Made by a program: the position numbers and the translations under genes
Notes under the pieces: generated by a model
What the model saw: only the letters and a program-made list of their open reading frames with translations
What the model was told of the DNA's origin: nothing
Database searches by the model: none
Assembly (NCBI GenBank): GCA_030433805.1
Contig: JARUXA010000005.1
Coordinates: 124,001 to 188,000 of the forward strand
DNA length: 64,000 nt
Origin: Sphingomonas sp. PsM26
GTDB lineage: Bacteria; Pseudomonadota; Alphaproteobacteria; Sphingomonadales; Sphingomonadaceae
Direction of reading: 5' to 3'
Shown: piece by piece, positions 18,301 to 27,330 of the stretch
How the letters are laid out: every line of letters begins with the position of its first letter
Position numbering within the stretch: position 1 is the first letter of the stretch

Positions 18301-18530
18301 GTGCGCACGACCGGTTGCGCCCGGTCCTGTCCACCGCGCTCGTCGCCGCGATCGGCTTCGTTCCGATGGCGATCGCGAGTGGGGCCGGGGCGGAAGTCCA
18401 GCGCCCGCTGGCGACGGTGGTGATCGGGGGGATCGTCACCTCGACCATCCTGACGCTGCTGCTGTTGCCGAGCCTCTATCGCTTGAGTGTCCGGGTGTCA
18501 GGATCGACGGCAAAGACGTCAGGCAAGTGA
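15360..18530 (+). CDS. czcA: CzcA-family heavy-metal RND efflux permease
   Basis: A 1056-residue inner-membrane proton/metal antiporter, full length for the family. In the fourth membrane span the motif DFGLIVDG...VEN places acidic residues at 402, 408 and 415, matching the D402, D408 and E415 of the Cupriavidus CzcA proton relay and pointing to zinc, cobalt, cadmium or nickel rather than copper/silver. Two large periplasmic loops and twelve spans are evident. The ATG at 15360 overlaps the czcC stop; a longer in-frame extension inside czcC is not real. No adaptor is encoded next to it, so it must use one from elsewhere or work with an unlinked czcB. Confidence 0.92.
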   Translation: MIGRLLDLVTRYRLVVAAVTAVIAVIGIWAFATLRIDAIPDITGVQVQVNTMVPSLAPEEIERLATLPIERAMAGQPGLKETRALTKTGLSQVTLIYEDGTDQMRARQLVTERLNAVRDQLPPGASPQLAPITTGLGEIYYYTLEWKRPPPGMDPQRQLMELYEAQEYTVRPMLRAVTGVADVNTNGGLEQQFVVEPDPVRLTMHGVTAAELAAAVGKNVENAGGGIIARGAERFTVLTNGRVRNATDIGAIPVKFAGGILPLQVRDVANVVIGAAPRQGAATQNGRETVLGTVMMLVGQNSREVALRAAQALPDIRAALPKGMVIDQQYSRAELVDRTISTVEHNLGEGALLVALVLLFVMGNWRAALIVTLVIPLAFLVTVTGMNAIGVSGNLMSLGALDFGLIVDGSIVVVENSLRLLAERRRAKGEDLTAEERRATVADAARMVARPTMFGIAIIALVYVPVLSLGGVEGKLFQPMAQAVMLAIVAGLAWTFTIVPMLSAWLLRAPASDKEDGRNTGLIGYAERGYAPALERAIAHPWLLVIGAVALLAVTFGVFRTLGSQFTPQLDEGAITAMVYRPVGMSLERSLAIEQETERQIKRHFPQVTHTFSRIGTSEVATDPMPPNENDLYIFYAPQKDWPTGNGAPTTKDALVEGIRKVGEQVYRGQTFEFAQPIEMRFNEMLEGVRADVSVKIFGDDYDVLERAAKQAKAILEKQDGTESVEFETAGRPKSIVVELDHAALFRLGLSTAEVNQAITDAVAGAEVGFIPHNEARHAIVIRMAEGLRANPSAILALPLRVGDYGMVPLSRVARLRETRTVEPILHDSGNRRAALMVNLKTSDLAGYVARARAAVDGQVKLPPGYRIEFGGQFHQLEAAQKRLSIVVPAALLLIFLLVYAALGSIKEAVIVYTGIPFAVTGGVLALWLRGMPFSITAAIGFIALSGIAMLNGLVLVDHINSLRDGRDGDPLPVDAAVRQGAHDRLRPVLSTALVAAIGFVPMAIASGAGAEVQRPLATVVIGGIVTSTILTLLLLPSLYRLSVRVSGSTAKTSGK

Positions 18531-18640
18531 GCGGACGGACCGCCGACAGGTTCTGCGGTCAAGCGCGTCCGGCCATCAACTTTGCTAGACAAAAGCATTC
18601 CTCTTCCAGTAAGCTTTTGAGCGAATTGGGGGGATGCTAC

Positions 18641-21600
18641 ATGGCTGAAGGTATGTCGTCGGCGCGGCGCGTGCGCGCGCGCGCGTTGCAGACGAGCGCT
18701 CTGGTAATGACGCTGGCGCTGGCAGCCCCCGCTTTCGCGCAATGCGCGCCCGATCCGACGCTGGTGGATGGCATCACTACCTGCACCGGCACCGACGTCG
18801 ACGGCATCCGGGTGACGACGCCAGGCACGACCGTCACCGTCGCCAGCGATGCGACCGTGACCAATGCGGGCGGAGCGGCGATCGCGATCGAGGTGCCAAA
18901 CACCGTTCCGACGATCGCCGAAACCGTCATCCTATCCGGGAAGGTGACCGGTGGCACGCAAAGCGGGATCATGCTTCTGACCGGGGCGGCGTCGACGTAT
19001 AACGGCAGCATGACGCGGTTGGCGCTGACCCTGACGGAAGGCGCGACCTTGTCGGGGTCTACGGGCCTTGTCATGGCGCAGACTGCCGGCAGCCTCTACG
19101 GCCAGCTTCTCGCTACGGTTGATAATGCAGGCACGATCATCGGATCCAGCGGCGTGGCGCTTCGCGGCGACGTTGCCACGACGACCAACGGGTTCACGAC
19201 TTCCTGGTCCGCATTCGGTTCGATCACCAACCGCGCGACCGGTACGATCTCGGGCAGCATCGTCGGCCCGGTCGCGGCGCTGAACAACGCCGGGGTCATC
19301 GACGGCGGCAGCGGCAGCGCGTTGACCAGCGGCAACGCGGGAATGCGCTATCCCTACACGATCTATCCCGGCACATGGACCAACAATGGGACGATCCGAT
19401 CAAGCGGCACCGCCGCAACAATCGTGAGTTCGACCATCGGTACGCTGATCAATGGCGGCACGATCGTCAACGCGGGTACCGGCGCGGCATTGTCATCGTC
19501 TTCGCTGGTCGTCGAGAACCAGGCGGGCGGGCAGATCGGCAGCGGCGGCGCGACCGCCATTGTCGGCACCGGCTATCTTAATCTGGTCAACCGCGGGACG
19601 ATCACCGGTAACGTCGTGACGGGGGACGGCAACAGCCTGATCGATTCATCGCAGGGCCTGATCAACGGTTCGGTCGTGTTCGGCGCAGGCTCCGACACAT
19701 TGGTGGTTCGCTATGACGGCACCGCTACCCCGGTGACGGGGATCGCCGGCACGATCGATGCCGGCGGTGGCGTCAATACGCAGCGGATCTCCATCGGCAC
19801 CGATACGACGATCGCTACCCCGGTCGCCTTGCTGACCGGATTCCAGCAGTTCGCCATCGCCACCGACACGGGCGTGACGACGACGCTCGGTGCGGGATTC
19901 GTCGCGCCCACGACGATCCAGGTCATCGGTGCCGGGTCCCTCATCAATCGTGCGGCGATTGCGACCACCGGCACGGCGTTCGTCCTGAACGGGGTTTCGT
20001 CGCCCGGCGTGCAACGCTTCGTAAACGAGGGCAGCATCCACACCGGCAGCGAATCGGCCTATGCGATCACCGGAGGATCCGGATATTTTTCGCAGATCGT
20101 CAACGCTGGTACGGTCGTGTCGGCCGGCGGCGGCATAATCAGTTCGCAGGCGAGCGTTATCAATGCCGGCACGCTCACCGTCGCGGGCACCGGCGTCGAG
20201 ATTTTCGGTAACGGCCTGACCAACAGCGGGACGATCCGGTCGACCGCAGGCATCGGCGCACGGCTCAGCGGCAATGTTGGTACCCTTTCGACCAACAGCG
20301 GGACGATCCAGGGTGCCAAGACCGGCGTGCAGACTAGCGCGTATCTGGCCAACACGGGATCGATCACGGCGACCAACAGCGACGGTACCGCTGTGGTACT
20401 CGACGCGTACGGCGTGGTGTTCAACAATGCAGGCGGAGTCATCGGCAATGGCGGCCAAGCGATTACCGGCACGCTGTTCAACGAAACTGTCGTCAACGCT
20501 GGCACGATCAACGGCCAGGTTTCGCTGACCTATGCCGATGAAGGTCGCAGCAGCCAGCGATATATATCGCAGGCCGGAGGCGTGCTGAACGGCAATCTCG
20601 TGCTAGGCTCAGGCGGCCTCCTGTTCACCGATCTGGTCAACACCGGCCCCGGGATGTTCGCGGGGATCACGGGCTCTGTTACCGCTGCGAGCGGTGCGAA
20701 GCTGCGCTACCGTGTGACCGGCGCGCAATCCGCCGTCCTGGGTCCGGTCGGTCCGTTTGCCAATGCCGCCTATGAATTGACCGAGGGCGCAGCGCTGAGC
20801 CTGACCGCACCAGCGACGGTCACGCAGCAGGTGCTGGTCGCCGGTACCGGCAGCATCGACCTCTACGCCGACCTGGCGACCACCACGGCGACGTCCGCGC
20901 TAGCCGTGGACAGCATCCTGGCGACTCAGGCGTTGTACGGCAGCCCGACAGGCGTGCTCGCGATCAGCAGCCACGGCACCATCACGGTGACGCGCGCGAC
21001 CGGGAGTTCCGATGGCTGGGGTGCGGGCGTGAGGCTCGGCTACGACGACAGCTTCACCAATTTCGGCACGATCGCCGTCGCCGATCGCAACGCGAACGGC
21101 GGCTCGGCCGGCATTGTCGGCAGCATCAGCAGTGGCAGCGGGACCGTTACAAACGCCGGCTTGATCCTGCTCGATGGTGGTATCGGCATCTCGAACGCCA
21201 AGGTCGTCAACACCGGTATCATCGCGCAGATCGACGGTGGTGCGGTCGCGCGTGGCGTCGTCGACGGAACGCTCGACAACCGCGGGACCATCCGTGTCGG
21301 CGGTGTCGCGGTAAGCGCGTATAACAGCGGGCAGATCGTCAATTCGGGCACGCTGTCGAGCACCGCTGGCATCGCCATTTCCGGCAACGACACCTCTGCT
21401 TCTGCCAATATCACCAACGAATCAGGCGGCACGATCACCGGCACCGGTGGAACCGCGGTGCGCCTCTATTACGGCACCTTCACCAACGCGGGCGCGGTGA
21501 ACGGCACCGTCGATATGGGATATGGTTTTCCGTACTACGCTGGCGCGCCGACGCGGTCCAATGCCGGCAGCACCTTCGTCGCCGCCGGCGGCACCATCGC

Positions 21601-24600
21601 AGGTGACCTGCTATTCGGTGACGGCACCGACTTGCTCCTCCAGACCGGGGACTCGCTTGGGGTCTCGGGCATCGTTGATGGTGGTGCGGGTTATGACCTT
21701 TACGGTCGCGTGCTCACCACCAGCGGTACCATGGCGATCGACTTCGCCGGAGTTCGCAACTTCGAGGATGCGCTGATTGGGGCAGTGGGCGCGGACACGG
21801 TCGCCACGGTAACGGCATCGGTCCCGTTCGCGGGCAATCTGTATCTGGTAGGTAACGGCACTGTCGCGAACCAGGCTGCGATCGCGGGCCGGATGACTAC
21901 CGACTTGCCCTATCCACTGTCCAATCCGTTCAATGCCAACCCGCTGTTTCCTGCCGACCGGACGCTCGTATCGATCACTAATGCCGGCTCGATCGTGGGA
22001 GGTGCCTCGCTCCGGACGGCATCCTTCACCAACACCGGTACGATCGGAACCGCTGCGCTGGCGGACACTGCGGTATCGATCAACCAGTCGTCCGCGCTGC
22101 GCTTCGACAATAGCGGCACGCTCGAGAACGACGGCAGCACGGATACCGTCTCCGTGTATGCCTCGGCAATAAACTTTGCCAACAGCGGACGGATTTCGGC
22201 GGGCAGCGGCAATAAGGCGGTGTCGCTGCTGAACTATTCCAATGGTTCGGTCGCGGCGACCAACAGTGGGACACTCGTCGGGGGGCTCTTGGCGTTGTCC
22301 TATGCCGATTACGGACCGTCAGACAGCGCGCCTTCATCCGCATCGGTTTCGCTCGTCAACAGCGGCACGATTACCCGTACGTCAGGGGCTGTCGTCGATC
22401 TGCAGGTCGATAGCGGCACCGCGTCGCTCGACAATTTGGGCACCATAGAGGCAACCGGTAGCAATAGCATCGGTGCGCTGGTCTATGCAGCGGGCCTGTC
22501 GAATGCGTCCACCCAGACGATCAACGTCGTCAACGCAGGCACGATCCGCGCCAACGGCGATACGAGCATCGCGCTGCTGCTCAACAGCAGCACGTCCGCC
22601 ACGGCGACGCTCGTCAACGCTAGCAGCGGGCTGATCGAAGCGGCTGGCACGGGGTCAATCGCAATCCTTTCCTATGAGGCAGGCCTCGATCTCACCAACG
22701 CTGGCACAATCCGTGGCGGGATGGGGAGCGAAGGCGCGTGGGCAGACATGCCCGGCGACGTCGCCGGCGCGATCCAGACGATCGACAGCGCCGACGACCG
22801 GATCGTCAATACCGGTTCTATCATTGGCTCGGTCGCGCTGGGTGCCGGCAACGACACCATCGAGAACCGCGGCCGGATCGAGGGCGACGTGTTCCTCGGA
22901 TCCAGCGACGACAGCTTCCTGCAACTGGCGAGCGCGACGCTGCTTGGCACGGTCGACGGCGGCACCGGGACCGACAGCCTGATCGTCGACGCGACCGGCG
23001 GTGGTGCCGTCAATGGCGACCAGTTCATCAACTTCGAACGCTTCAGTCAGATCGGGCAGGGCAGCGTCGCCTATTCGGGCAATTTCCACTTCGATACGAT
23101 CGGCGTGTCGCTGGGGACCGTCACGGTCGCAGCGGGCGAAACGCTCGCCAGCAACGGACCTGTCACGCTGACGGGGTCGGACTCGGCCGAGACGGTGAAC
23201 AACAACGGCACGATCGCGGGGTCGGTGCTGCTGCTCGGCGGCAATGACCGCTTCGTCAACGCAGGGCAGGTCGGCGGTGCCGTGTCGCTCGGTGATGGCG
23301 ACGACGCCTTCGTCGAACAGGGCGGCAGCCGTGTCGTCGGCGGCGTCGATGGTGGCGCGGGCAACGATCTCTACACGATCGCCCTTGCCGGCGATCATGC
23401 GGGCCTTGGCGCGCGGACCGGGTTCGAGCGGCTGGGCGTCACGGGCTCGGGTACTCTGTCGCTCACGCTCGACCAGAACTTCAACCAGATCGCGCTGGCC
23501 GGTACAGGGCTGAACCTCGGCCTCGCCGGCTACGCCGTCGGGGCCGTGACCGGATCGGCGGCGGCTGAAACGCTGAGCGTCGACGGCGATATCGCCAGCG
23601 TCTCGCTCGATGCCGGCGACGATAGCCTTACGCTGGGCACGACGCGCGCCGCGGGCCGCTACGACGGCGGCGCGGGTACCGACACGCTGCGCTTCGGTGC
23701 GCTGGCGCCGGTCACGCTCGCGGGGACCGCGACGGGCTTCGAGCAGGTCGTGCTGGATGGCGGTGCACTGACCGTGACGGGCACGCTCGGCACCGCCGGG
23801 GCTTCGCTCGCGTTCGGCGCCGGCGACCAGCGGATCACCGTCGCCAACGGTGGCACGCTGGCCGGCACGATCGATCTTGGCGCGGGCAATGACGGTTTCC
23901 GCCTCGCCGCGGCCGGGACTGTCAACGGGACCGTTGCCGGCGGAGCCGGAACCGACACCGCGACGATCGAGCTGGCGGGCAATCGCACGCTCGGCGCGGT
24001 GCTGACCGGGTTCGAGACGCTCGCCACCGAAGGCGCCGGCACGTTGTCGCTGGCCGGCACGCACGCCTATGACCGTGTGCTCGCAAGCGGCGACCTGACG
24101 ATTGCGGCAGGCGCGTCGCTGGTCGCACCGCAGCTCGTGTTCGCCGAGGGCAACAACCGCTTCACGATCGCCAGCACCTTCGCAGGGTCGGTCGATGGCG
24201 GTGCGGGCAGCGACACGATCGCCGTGTCGGGGGGCAGCCAGACTGCCCCGGTCGCGTTCGGCTCGGTCGCCAATGTCGATGCCTTCACGATGTCGGGCGG
24301 CTTTGCGACGGTGTCGGGTACGGCGGCGTTCGGCGCCGTCGACCTGACCGGAGGGCGGCTTGTCGGCCTTGCCGGTTCGACGATCGGCGCATCACAGATC
24401 CTCGTCCGTCAGGGCGCGACCTTCGGGTCGGCCGGCACGGTTAACGCCAATCTGACCGTCGCGGGCACGCTCAGTCCCGGCGCGTCGCCTGGCACGATGA
24501 CGGTGAACGGCAATGTCGCGCTCCAGTCGGGGTCCGTGTCACTGTTCGAGATTACCCCGACGGTGTCGGACAAGCTGCTCGTCAACGGTACGCTGACCAT

Positions 24601-25864
24601 CGCATCGGGTGCGACCCTGCAGCTTGCGCCGAGCGGGACGCTGCGCCCCGGTACGTCCTATGACCTTATCCTCGCGAGCGGCGGGATCACCGGCAGCTAT
24701 TCGACGATCGTCAAGCCGGACACGCTGTTTGGGTTCGTCGTCCAGCGCGCCGACCGGATCCAGCTGCTTGGTCAGTTCCTCGGCGATCCCGCCTTCTCGC
24801 CGCAGGTCTCACGCAGCATCGCCTATGCCAATGCGACGCTCGCGGCGGTGCCGGCGACGAGCGCATTGTTCGACGCGCTGCCGTCGCTGCTGACCGCCAA
24901 TGGCGCATCGAACTCGGTGGCCTTCGCGCAGATCACGCCCGAGGCCTATGCCTCGGCAACACAGATCGGTGTCGACAACGCGCTTGCCCTGTCGGGTGTC
25001 GCGCGTGGTGCGGCGTTCGGTACCGCGGGAGACGAGACGCACGCCTTCACCTTCGCGCAGACGCTGGGCGGGTGGCACCGGCTGGGCGGAGACCCGGCCA
25101 CGGGTACTGCGATGGCGCAAAGCCGCAGCTATGGGTTCCTGGGCGGCGTGGGTGTCGGCAACGCACGCTGGAGCGTCGGCGGGTTCGCGGGTTATCTCAA
25201 CGATCGCCAGCAGATCGACGCATTGGGTGCGCGGACAACGCTCGACGGCGTCGTCGCGGGTGTCCATGGCCGCTATCTCACCCCCGGGGGGTTAGGCGTG
25301 ACCGCATCAGTCCTCTACGATGGTGGCAAGGCCCGGACCGACCGCGCCTTGCCGGGGGCGGCGTCCGCGAACGGGCGCTACGACCTCCATAGCTGGGTCA
25401 GCGACGTCTCGGTCAGCTACGAGTTCGCCATGGCCTCGGACTGGACGCTTCGCCCGCGCGCGGGCGTCACCTATGTCCGCACCACGCGTGACGGCGTGGC
25501 GGAAACTGGCGGCAGTCCGTTCGCACTGACCGTCGCACGCGACCGCCATGTCGCGGGCTTCGCCGATGCCGGGCTGTCGTTTGCACGACCGGAAACATCG
25601 ACCAACCCGTTCCGTCCGTTCGTGTCGCTCGGCGCGCGGTACCAGATCGAGGGAACGCGGACCGACGCGGTCGCCGGTTATGCTGGCGGCAGCCCGGGCC
25701 TTGAAGCGTTCGGCGCGCAACGGGCGCGGCTGGTCGGCACGGCGGCGGCGGGCATCGCCTATCGCCTGCAGAGCGGACTCGACCTGTTCAGCTCGGTCGG
25801 GTCGCAGACCGGCCGCGACGATCACCAGGAGAGCGTGACCGCGGGGTTGCGCCTGCGGTTCTGA
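18641..25864 (+). CDS. Giant autotransporter (type Va secretion) adhesin-like protein
   Basis: A 2407-residue secreted protein. A long signal peptide (about residues 1-33, Arg-rich then LVMTLALAAPAFA) is followed by a lone cysteine pair (near residues 35 and 47), then some 2000 residues of short beta-helix repeats, variants of VNAGTI/NSGTI/NNGTI rich in Gly, Asn, Thr and Ser. Near residue 1950 a passenger-associated segment (LSPGASPGTMTVNG) precedes the C-terminal beta-barrel of about 275 residues ending in LRLRF with terminal phenylalanine. Likely an adhesin or surface-layer filament; no protease triad was recognised. GGGGGG lies about 5 bases before the ATG at 18641. An upstream in-frame extension overlaps czcA and is rejected. 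Confidence 0.9.
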   Translation: MAEGMSSARRVRARALQTSALVMTLALAAPAFAQCAPDPTLVDGITTCTGTDVDGIRVTTPGTTVTVASDATVTNAGGAAIAIEVPNTVPTIAETVILSGKVTGGTQSGIMLLTGAASTYNGSMTRLALTLTEGATLSGSTGLVMAQTAGSLYGQLLATVDNAGTIIGSSGVALRGDVATTTNGFTTSWSAFGSITNRATGTISGSIVGPVAALNNAGVIDGGSGSALTSGNAGMRYPYTIYPGTWTNNGTIRSSGTAATIVSSTIGTLINGGTIVNAGTGAALSSSSLVVENQAGGQIGSGGATAIVGTGYLNLVNRGTITGNVVTGDGNSLIDSSQGLINGSVVFGAGSDTLVVRYDGTATPVTGIAGTIDAGGGVNTQRISIGTDTTIATPVALLTGFQQFAIATDTGVTTTLGAGFVAPTTIQVIGAGSLINRAAIATTGTAFVLNGVSSPGVQRFVNEGSIHTGSESAYAITGGSGYFSQIVNAGTVVSAGGGIISSQASVINAGTLTVAGTGVEIFGNGLTNSGTIRSTAGIGARLSGNVGTLSTNSGTIQGAKTGVQTSAYLANTGSITATNSDGTAVVLDAYGVVFNNAGGVIGNGGQAITGTLFNETVVNAGTINGQVSLTYADEGRSSQRYISQAGGVLNGNLVLGSGGLLFTDLVNTGPGMFAGITGSVTAASGAKLRYRVTGAQSAVLGPVGPFANAAYELTEGAALSLTAPATVTQQVLVAGTGSIDLYADLATTTATSALAVDSILATQALYGSPTGVLAISSHGTITVTRATGSSDGWGAGVRLGYDDSFTNFGTIAVADRNANGGSAGIVGSISSGSGTVTNAGLILLDGGIGISNAKVVNTGIIAQIDGGAVARGVVDGTLDNRGTIRVGGVAVSAYNSGQIVNSGTLSSTAGIAISGNDTSASANITNESGGTITGTGGTAVRLYYGTFTNAGAVNGTVDMGYGFPYYAGAPTRSNAGSTFVAAGGTIAGDLLFGDGTDLLLQTGDSLGVSGIVDGGAGYDLYGRVLTTSGTMAIDFAGVRNFEDALIGAVGADTVATVTASVPFAGNLYLVGNGTVANQAAIAGRMTTDLPYPLSNPFNANPLFPADRTLVSITNAGSIVGGASLRTASFTNTGTIGTAALADTAVSINQSSALRFDNSGTLENDGSTDTVSVYASAINFANSGRISAGSGNKAVSLLNYSNGSVAATNSGTLVGGLLALSYADYGPSDSAPSSASVSLVNSGTITRTSGAVVDLQVDSGTASLDNLGTIEATGSNSIGALVYAAGLSNASTQTINVVNAGTIRANGDTSIALLLNSSTSATATLVNASSGLIEAAGTGSIAILSYEAGLDLTNAGTIRGGMGSEGAWADMPGDVAGAIQTIDSADDRIVNTGSIIGSVALGAGNDTIENRGRIEGDVFLGSSDDSFLQLASATLLGTVDGGTGTDSLIVDATGGGAVNGDQFINFERFSQIGQGSVAYSGNFHFDTIGVSLGTVTVAAGETLASNGPVTLTGSDSAETVNNNGTIAGSVLLLGGNDRFVNAGQVGGAVSLGDGDDAFVEQGGSRVVGGVDGGAGNDLYTIALAGDHAGLGARTGFERLGVTGSGTLSLTLDQNFNQIALAGTGLNLGLAGYAVGAVTGSAAAETLSVDGDIASVSLDAGDDSLTLGTTRAAGRYDGGAGTDTLRFGALAPVTLAGTATGFEQVVLDGGALTVTGTLGTAGASLAFGAGDQRITVANGGTLAGTIDLGAGNDGFRLAAAGTVNGTVAGGAGTDTATIELAGNRTLGAVLTGFETLATEGAGTLSLAGTHAYDRVLASGDLTIAAGASLVAPQLVFAEGNNRFTIASTFAGSVDGGAGSDTIAVSGGSQTAPVAFGSVANVDAFTMSGGFATVSGTAAFGAVDLTGGRLVGLAGSTIGASQILVRQGATFGSAGTVNANLTVAGTLSPGASPGTMTVNGNVALQSGSVSLFEITPTVSDKLLVNGTLTIASGATLQLAPSGTLRPGTSYDLILASGGITGSYSTIVKPDTLFGFVVQRADRIQLLGQFLGDPAFSPQVSRSIAYANATLAAVPATSALFDALPSLLTANGASNSVAFAQITPEAYASATQIGVDNALALSGVARGAAFGTAGDETHAFTFAQTLGGWHRLGGDPATGTAMAQSRSYGFLGGVGVGNARWSVGGFAGYLNDRQQIDALGARTTLDGVVAGVHGRYLTPGGLGVTASVLYDGGKARTDRALPGAASANGRYDLHSWVSDVSVSYEFAMASDWTLRPRAGVTYVRTTRDGVAETGGSPFALTVARDRHVAGFADAGLSFARPETSTNPFRPFVSLGARYQIEGTRTDAVAGYAGGSPGLEAFGAQRARLVGTAAAGIAYRLQSGLDLFSSVGSQTGRDDHQESVTAGLRLRF

Positions 25865-25871
25865 TGTCGGC

Positions 25872-25918
25872 GGTTGGGGCATATTGCGCGTTATCTCGGG
25901 CGTGCGGTTGCCCCGACC
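25872..25918 (+). terminator. Probable terminator after the autotransporter
   Basis: GGTTGGGGC (25872-25880) pairs with GCCCCGACC (25910-25918) with one G-T pair, beginning 7 bases after the stop codon. The loop is long (29 bases) and no T run follows, so strength is uncertain. Confidence 0.4.
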
Positions 25919-26254
25919 GGATCGATCATAACATCGTAGGTTGCTCGACGGATTGCCGTGCATCGGAGCCGTTCGCTCGCGGGTATCTATCCGACTGACT
26001 ACACATCGAAACTAGGGTTAGCAGACACCTGCTCATGATCTCCACGGCATCTCGGACGAAACTCTCTTGAGCTTAAAACCGGATCGTGAATGGGCTTCTG
26101 GTCTCTGGTGACGACCGCAAATGCGATGAGCCGTTGCCAATGCTACGGCTGCACTATGGTGTTTCTAGGAATCGATCTCGAATCCCTATGCTTGGGTTCG
26201 TAATTCCGGTCTGCGGGCGCTTGGACGCCCGATCATAGAGGCACGAAGGCGAAC
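25919..26254. other. Intergenic region with a structured leader before a small unknown gene
   Basis: No gene is seen. Close to the next start codon there are two possible stem-loops. One is imperfect: GGAAT at 26168-26172 with ATTCC at 26204-26208, and inside it CGAATCCC with GGGTTCG. The other is perfect: CGGGCG (26214-26219) with CGCCCG (26226-26231) and a 6-base loop. They would sit in the 5' leader of the downstream gene and could affect its expression. No known riboswitch was recognised. Confidence 0.35.
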
Positions 26255-26518
26255 ATGTCGTCTGAACCCAATCCGGAGCCCGACGAACACGGGCTCGTCA
26301 TCTACGTCGGTCAGGACAAGGCGGGCCACTGGCTCGTCCAGGATAACGGCAAAAAGCTGGAAGGCCGTTTCGTATCACGCAGCGCGGCGCTGAGCTTCGC
26401 CAGGGGCGAATGCCAGATCTACCACGCGAGCCTGGAAATTGCGGCAATGCCGCTGGTCCCGATGATCCCCTTCGGCCCGATTGCCGCAGCGGATTACGCG
26501 CTCGCCCTCGCTGCCTGA
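26255..26518 (+). CDS. Conserved-looking small protein, 87 aa
   Basis: Function unknown. The N-terminal half (HGLVIYVGQDKAGHWLVQDNGKKLEGRFVSRSAALSFARGE, split here as one short beta-rich module) resembles in layout the DUF2188-type modules that pair a GHWLVQ strand with a helix from an alternating repeat, but this is weak. The C-terminal part is hydrophobic and Pro-rich (MPLVPMIPFGPIA). GAAGG precedes the ATG. Thirteen bases separate it from the methyltransferase gene, and it appears to lead the run ending in lysA. Confidence 0.6.
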   Translation: MSSEPNPEPDEHGLVIYVGQDKAGHWLVQDNGKKLEGRFVSRSAALSFARGECQIYHASLEIAAMPLVPMIPFGPIAAADYALALAA

Positions 26519-26531
26519 AGGACATTTCGAC

Positions 26532-27053
26532 ATGGAACCCATACAGAACAGGGTCGGCGTGCCCTCGGGTGCGGCCGGTCGTCTGCGGCTTGCTACGTCC
26601 GTGGCGGCGGGCGGTCGCGCGGCGCAGAGCGATCCGCGCTGGCCGTCTGTCGCTGCTGCATTTGCCGAACTGCGGGAGCAGCATCGCCACGCGGTGCGGA
26701 TCGTCGATGCAAATTGCGCTTGCGGAACGCTGCTGATCGAGACGGCGCGCTATGCGCGTGGGCTCGGGTTCACCGCGATCGAGGGACATGGCATCGATGG
26801 TGCGCCCACGTTGATCGGTCGCGCGCGGGCGTCCGCAGCTAGGCTGCGGGAACCTGCGATCGGCCTTACCTTCGAATGCGCCGACATGGCGGAGGCGTTG
26901 GCACGGGAGGCAGACTTTCCCGCCGACATCGTACTGTTCCATTGCCGTCACGAGGGAAGCGATCACCGCGCCGCTGCGGCGCTGCTCGCTGCCGCCGGTA
27001 AGGTCGTGATTGGCGATCCGGTAGCGACTTCCGTTCGCAGGCAGGCAGCATGA
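26532..27053 (+). CDS. SAM-dependent methyltransferase-like protein
   Basis: A 173-residue protein with a class I Rossmann-type methyltransferase layout: motif I VRIVDANCACGTLLIETA near residue 60, a following acidic strand, a motif resembling the second binding loop (ECADMAEALA), and ADIVLFH. It is shorter than most such enzymes (usually 200-280) and the C-terminal sheet is abbreviated, so activity is not assured. The start at 26532 is chosen because a longer frame would overlap the preceding gene. Its stop overlaps the next gene by ATGA. Confidence 0.65.
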   Translation: MEPIQNRVGVPSGAAGRLRLATSVAAGGRAAQSDPRWPSVAAAFAELREQHRHAVRIVDANCACGTLLIETARYARGLGFTAIEGHGIDGAPTLIGRARASAARLREPAIGLTFECADMAEALAREADFPADIVLFHCRHEGSDHRAAAALLAAAGKVVIGDPVATSVRRQAA

Positions 27054-27313
27054 CGCGGCGCGACCTGCAATGGAAAGGCGGAGGCTTTGCGCTGACGGCG
27101 ATCTCCTGTGCGCTGTGCGTGGCGGTCGACGGGTCGCCGTTCACGATCGTCTTCTTTCCGTTGGCGCTGCTCGGGCTGCCCCTGATGCTGCACGGCAAAC
27201 GTGTGGGGCAGATGTTTCGTGCGGAACGGCGTGGTCACGGACACACCGTCGACGTCGTCCATGCCGCGCGTGTGCGCCGACGCGGGCAGGGTACGGACGG
27301 CTTCGGTCATTGA
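27050..27313 (+). CDS. Small membrane protein, 87 aa
   Basis: Unknown function. Two hydrophobic stretches (FALTAISCALCVAV and FTIVFFPLALLGLPLML) predict a membrane hairpin, followed by a basic, histidine- and arginine-rich cytosolic tail of about 40 residues. It is translationally coupled to the methyltransferase upstream (ATGA) and lies 17 bases before lysA. Confidence 0.65.
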   Translation: MTRRDLQWKGGGFALTAISCALCVAVDGSPFTIVFFPLALLGLPLMLHGKRVGQMFRAERRGHGHTVDVVHAARVRRRGQGTDGFGH

Positions 27314-27330
27314 AACGCTGAGGAACCATC

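Noticed and set aside
18140..18640. N-terminal extension of the autotransporter into czcA
   Set aside because: The signal peptide and Shine-Dalgarno place the start at 18641; the extension is a shadow frame of czcA.
26166..26210. Possible tRNA T-arm-like sequence (CGAATCCC and GGGTTCG)
   Set aside because: The two halves are in the wrong order for a T arm and no acceptor, D or anticodon arm fits on either strand.
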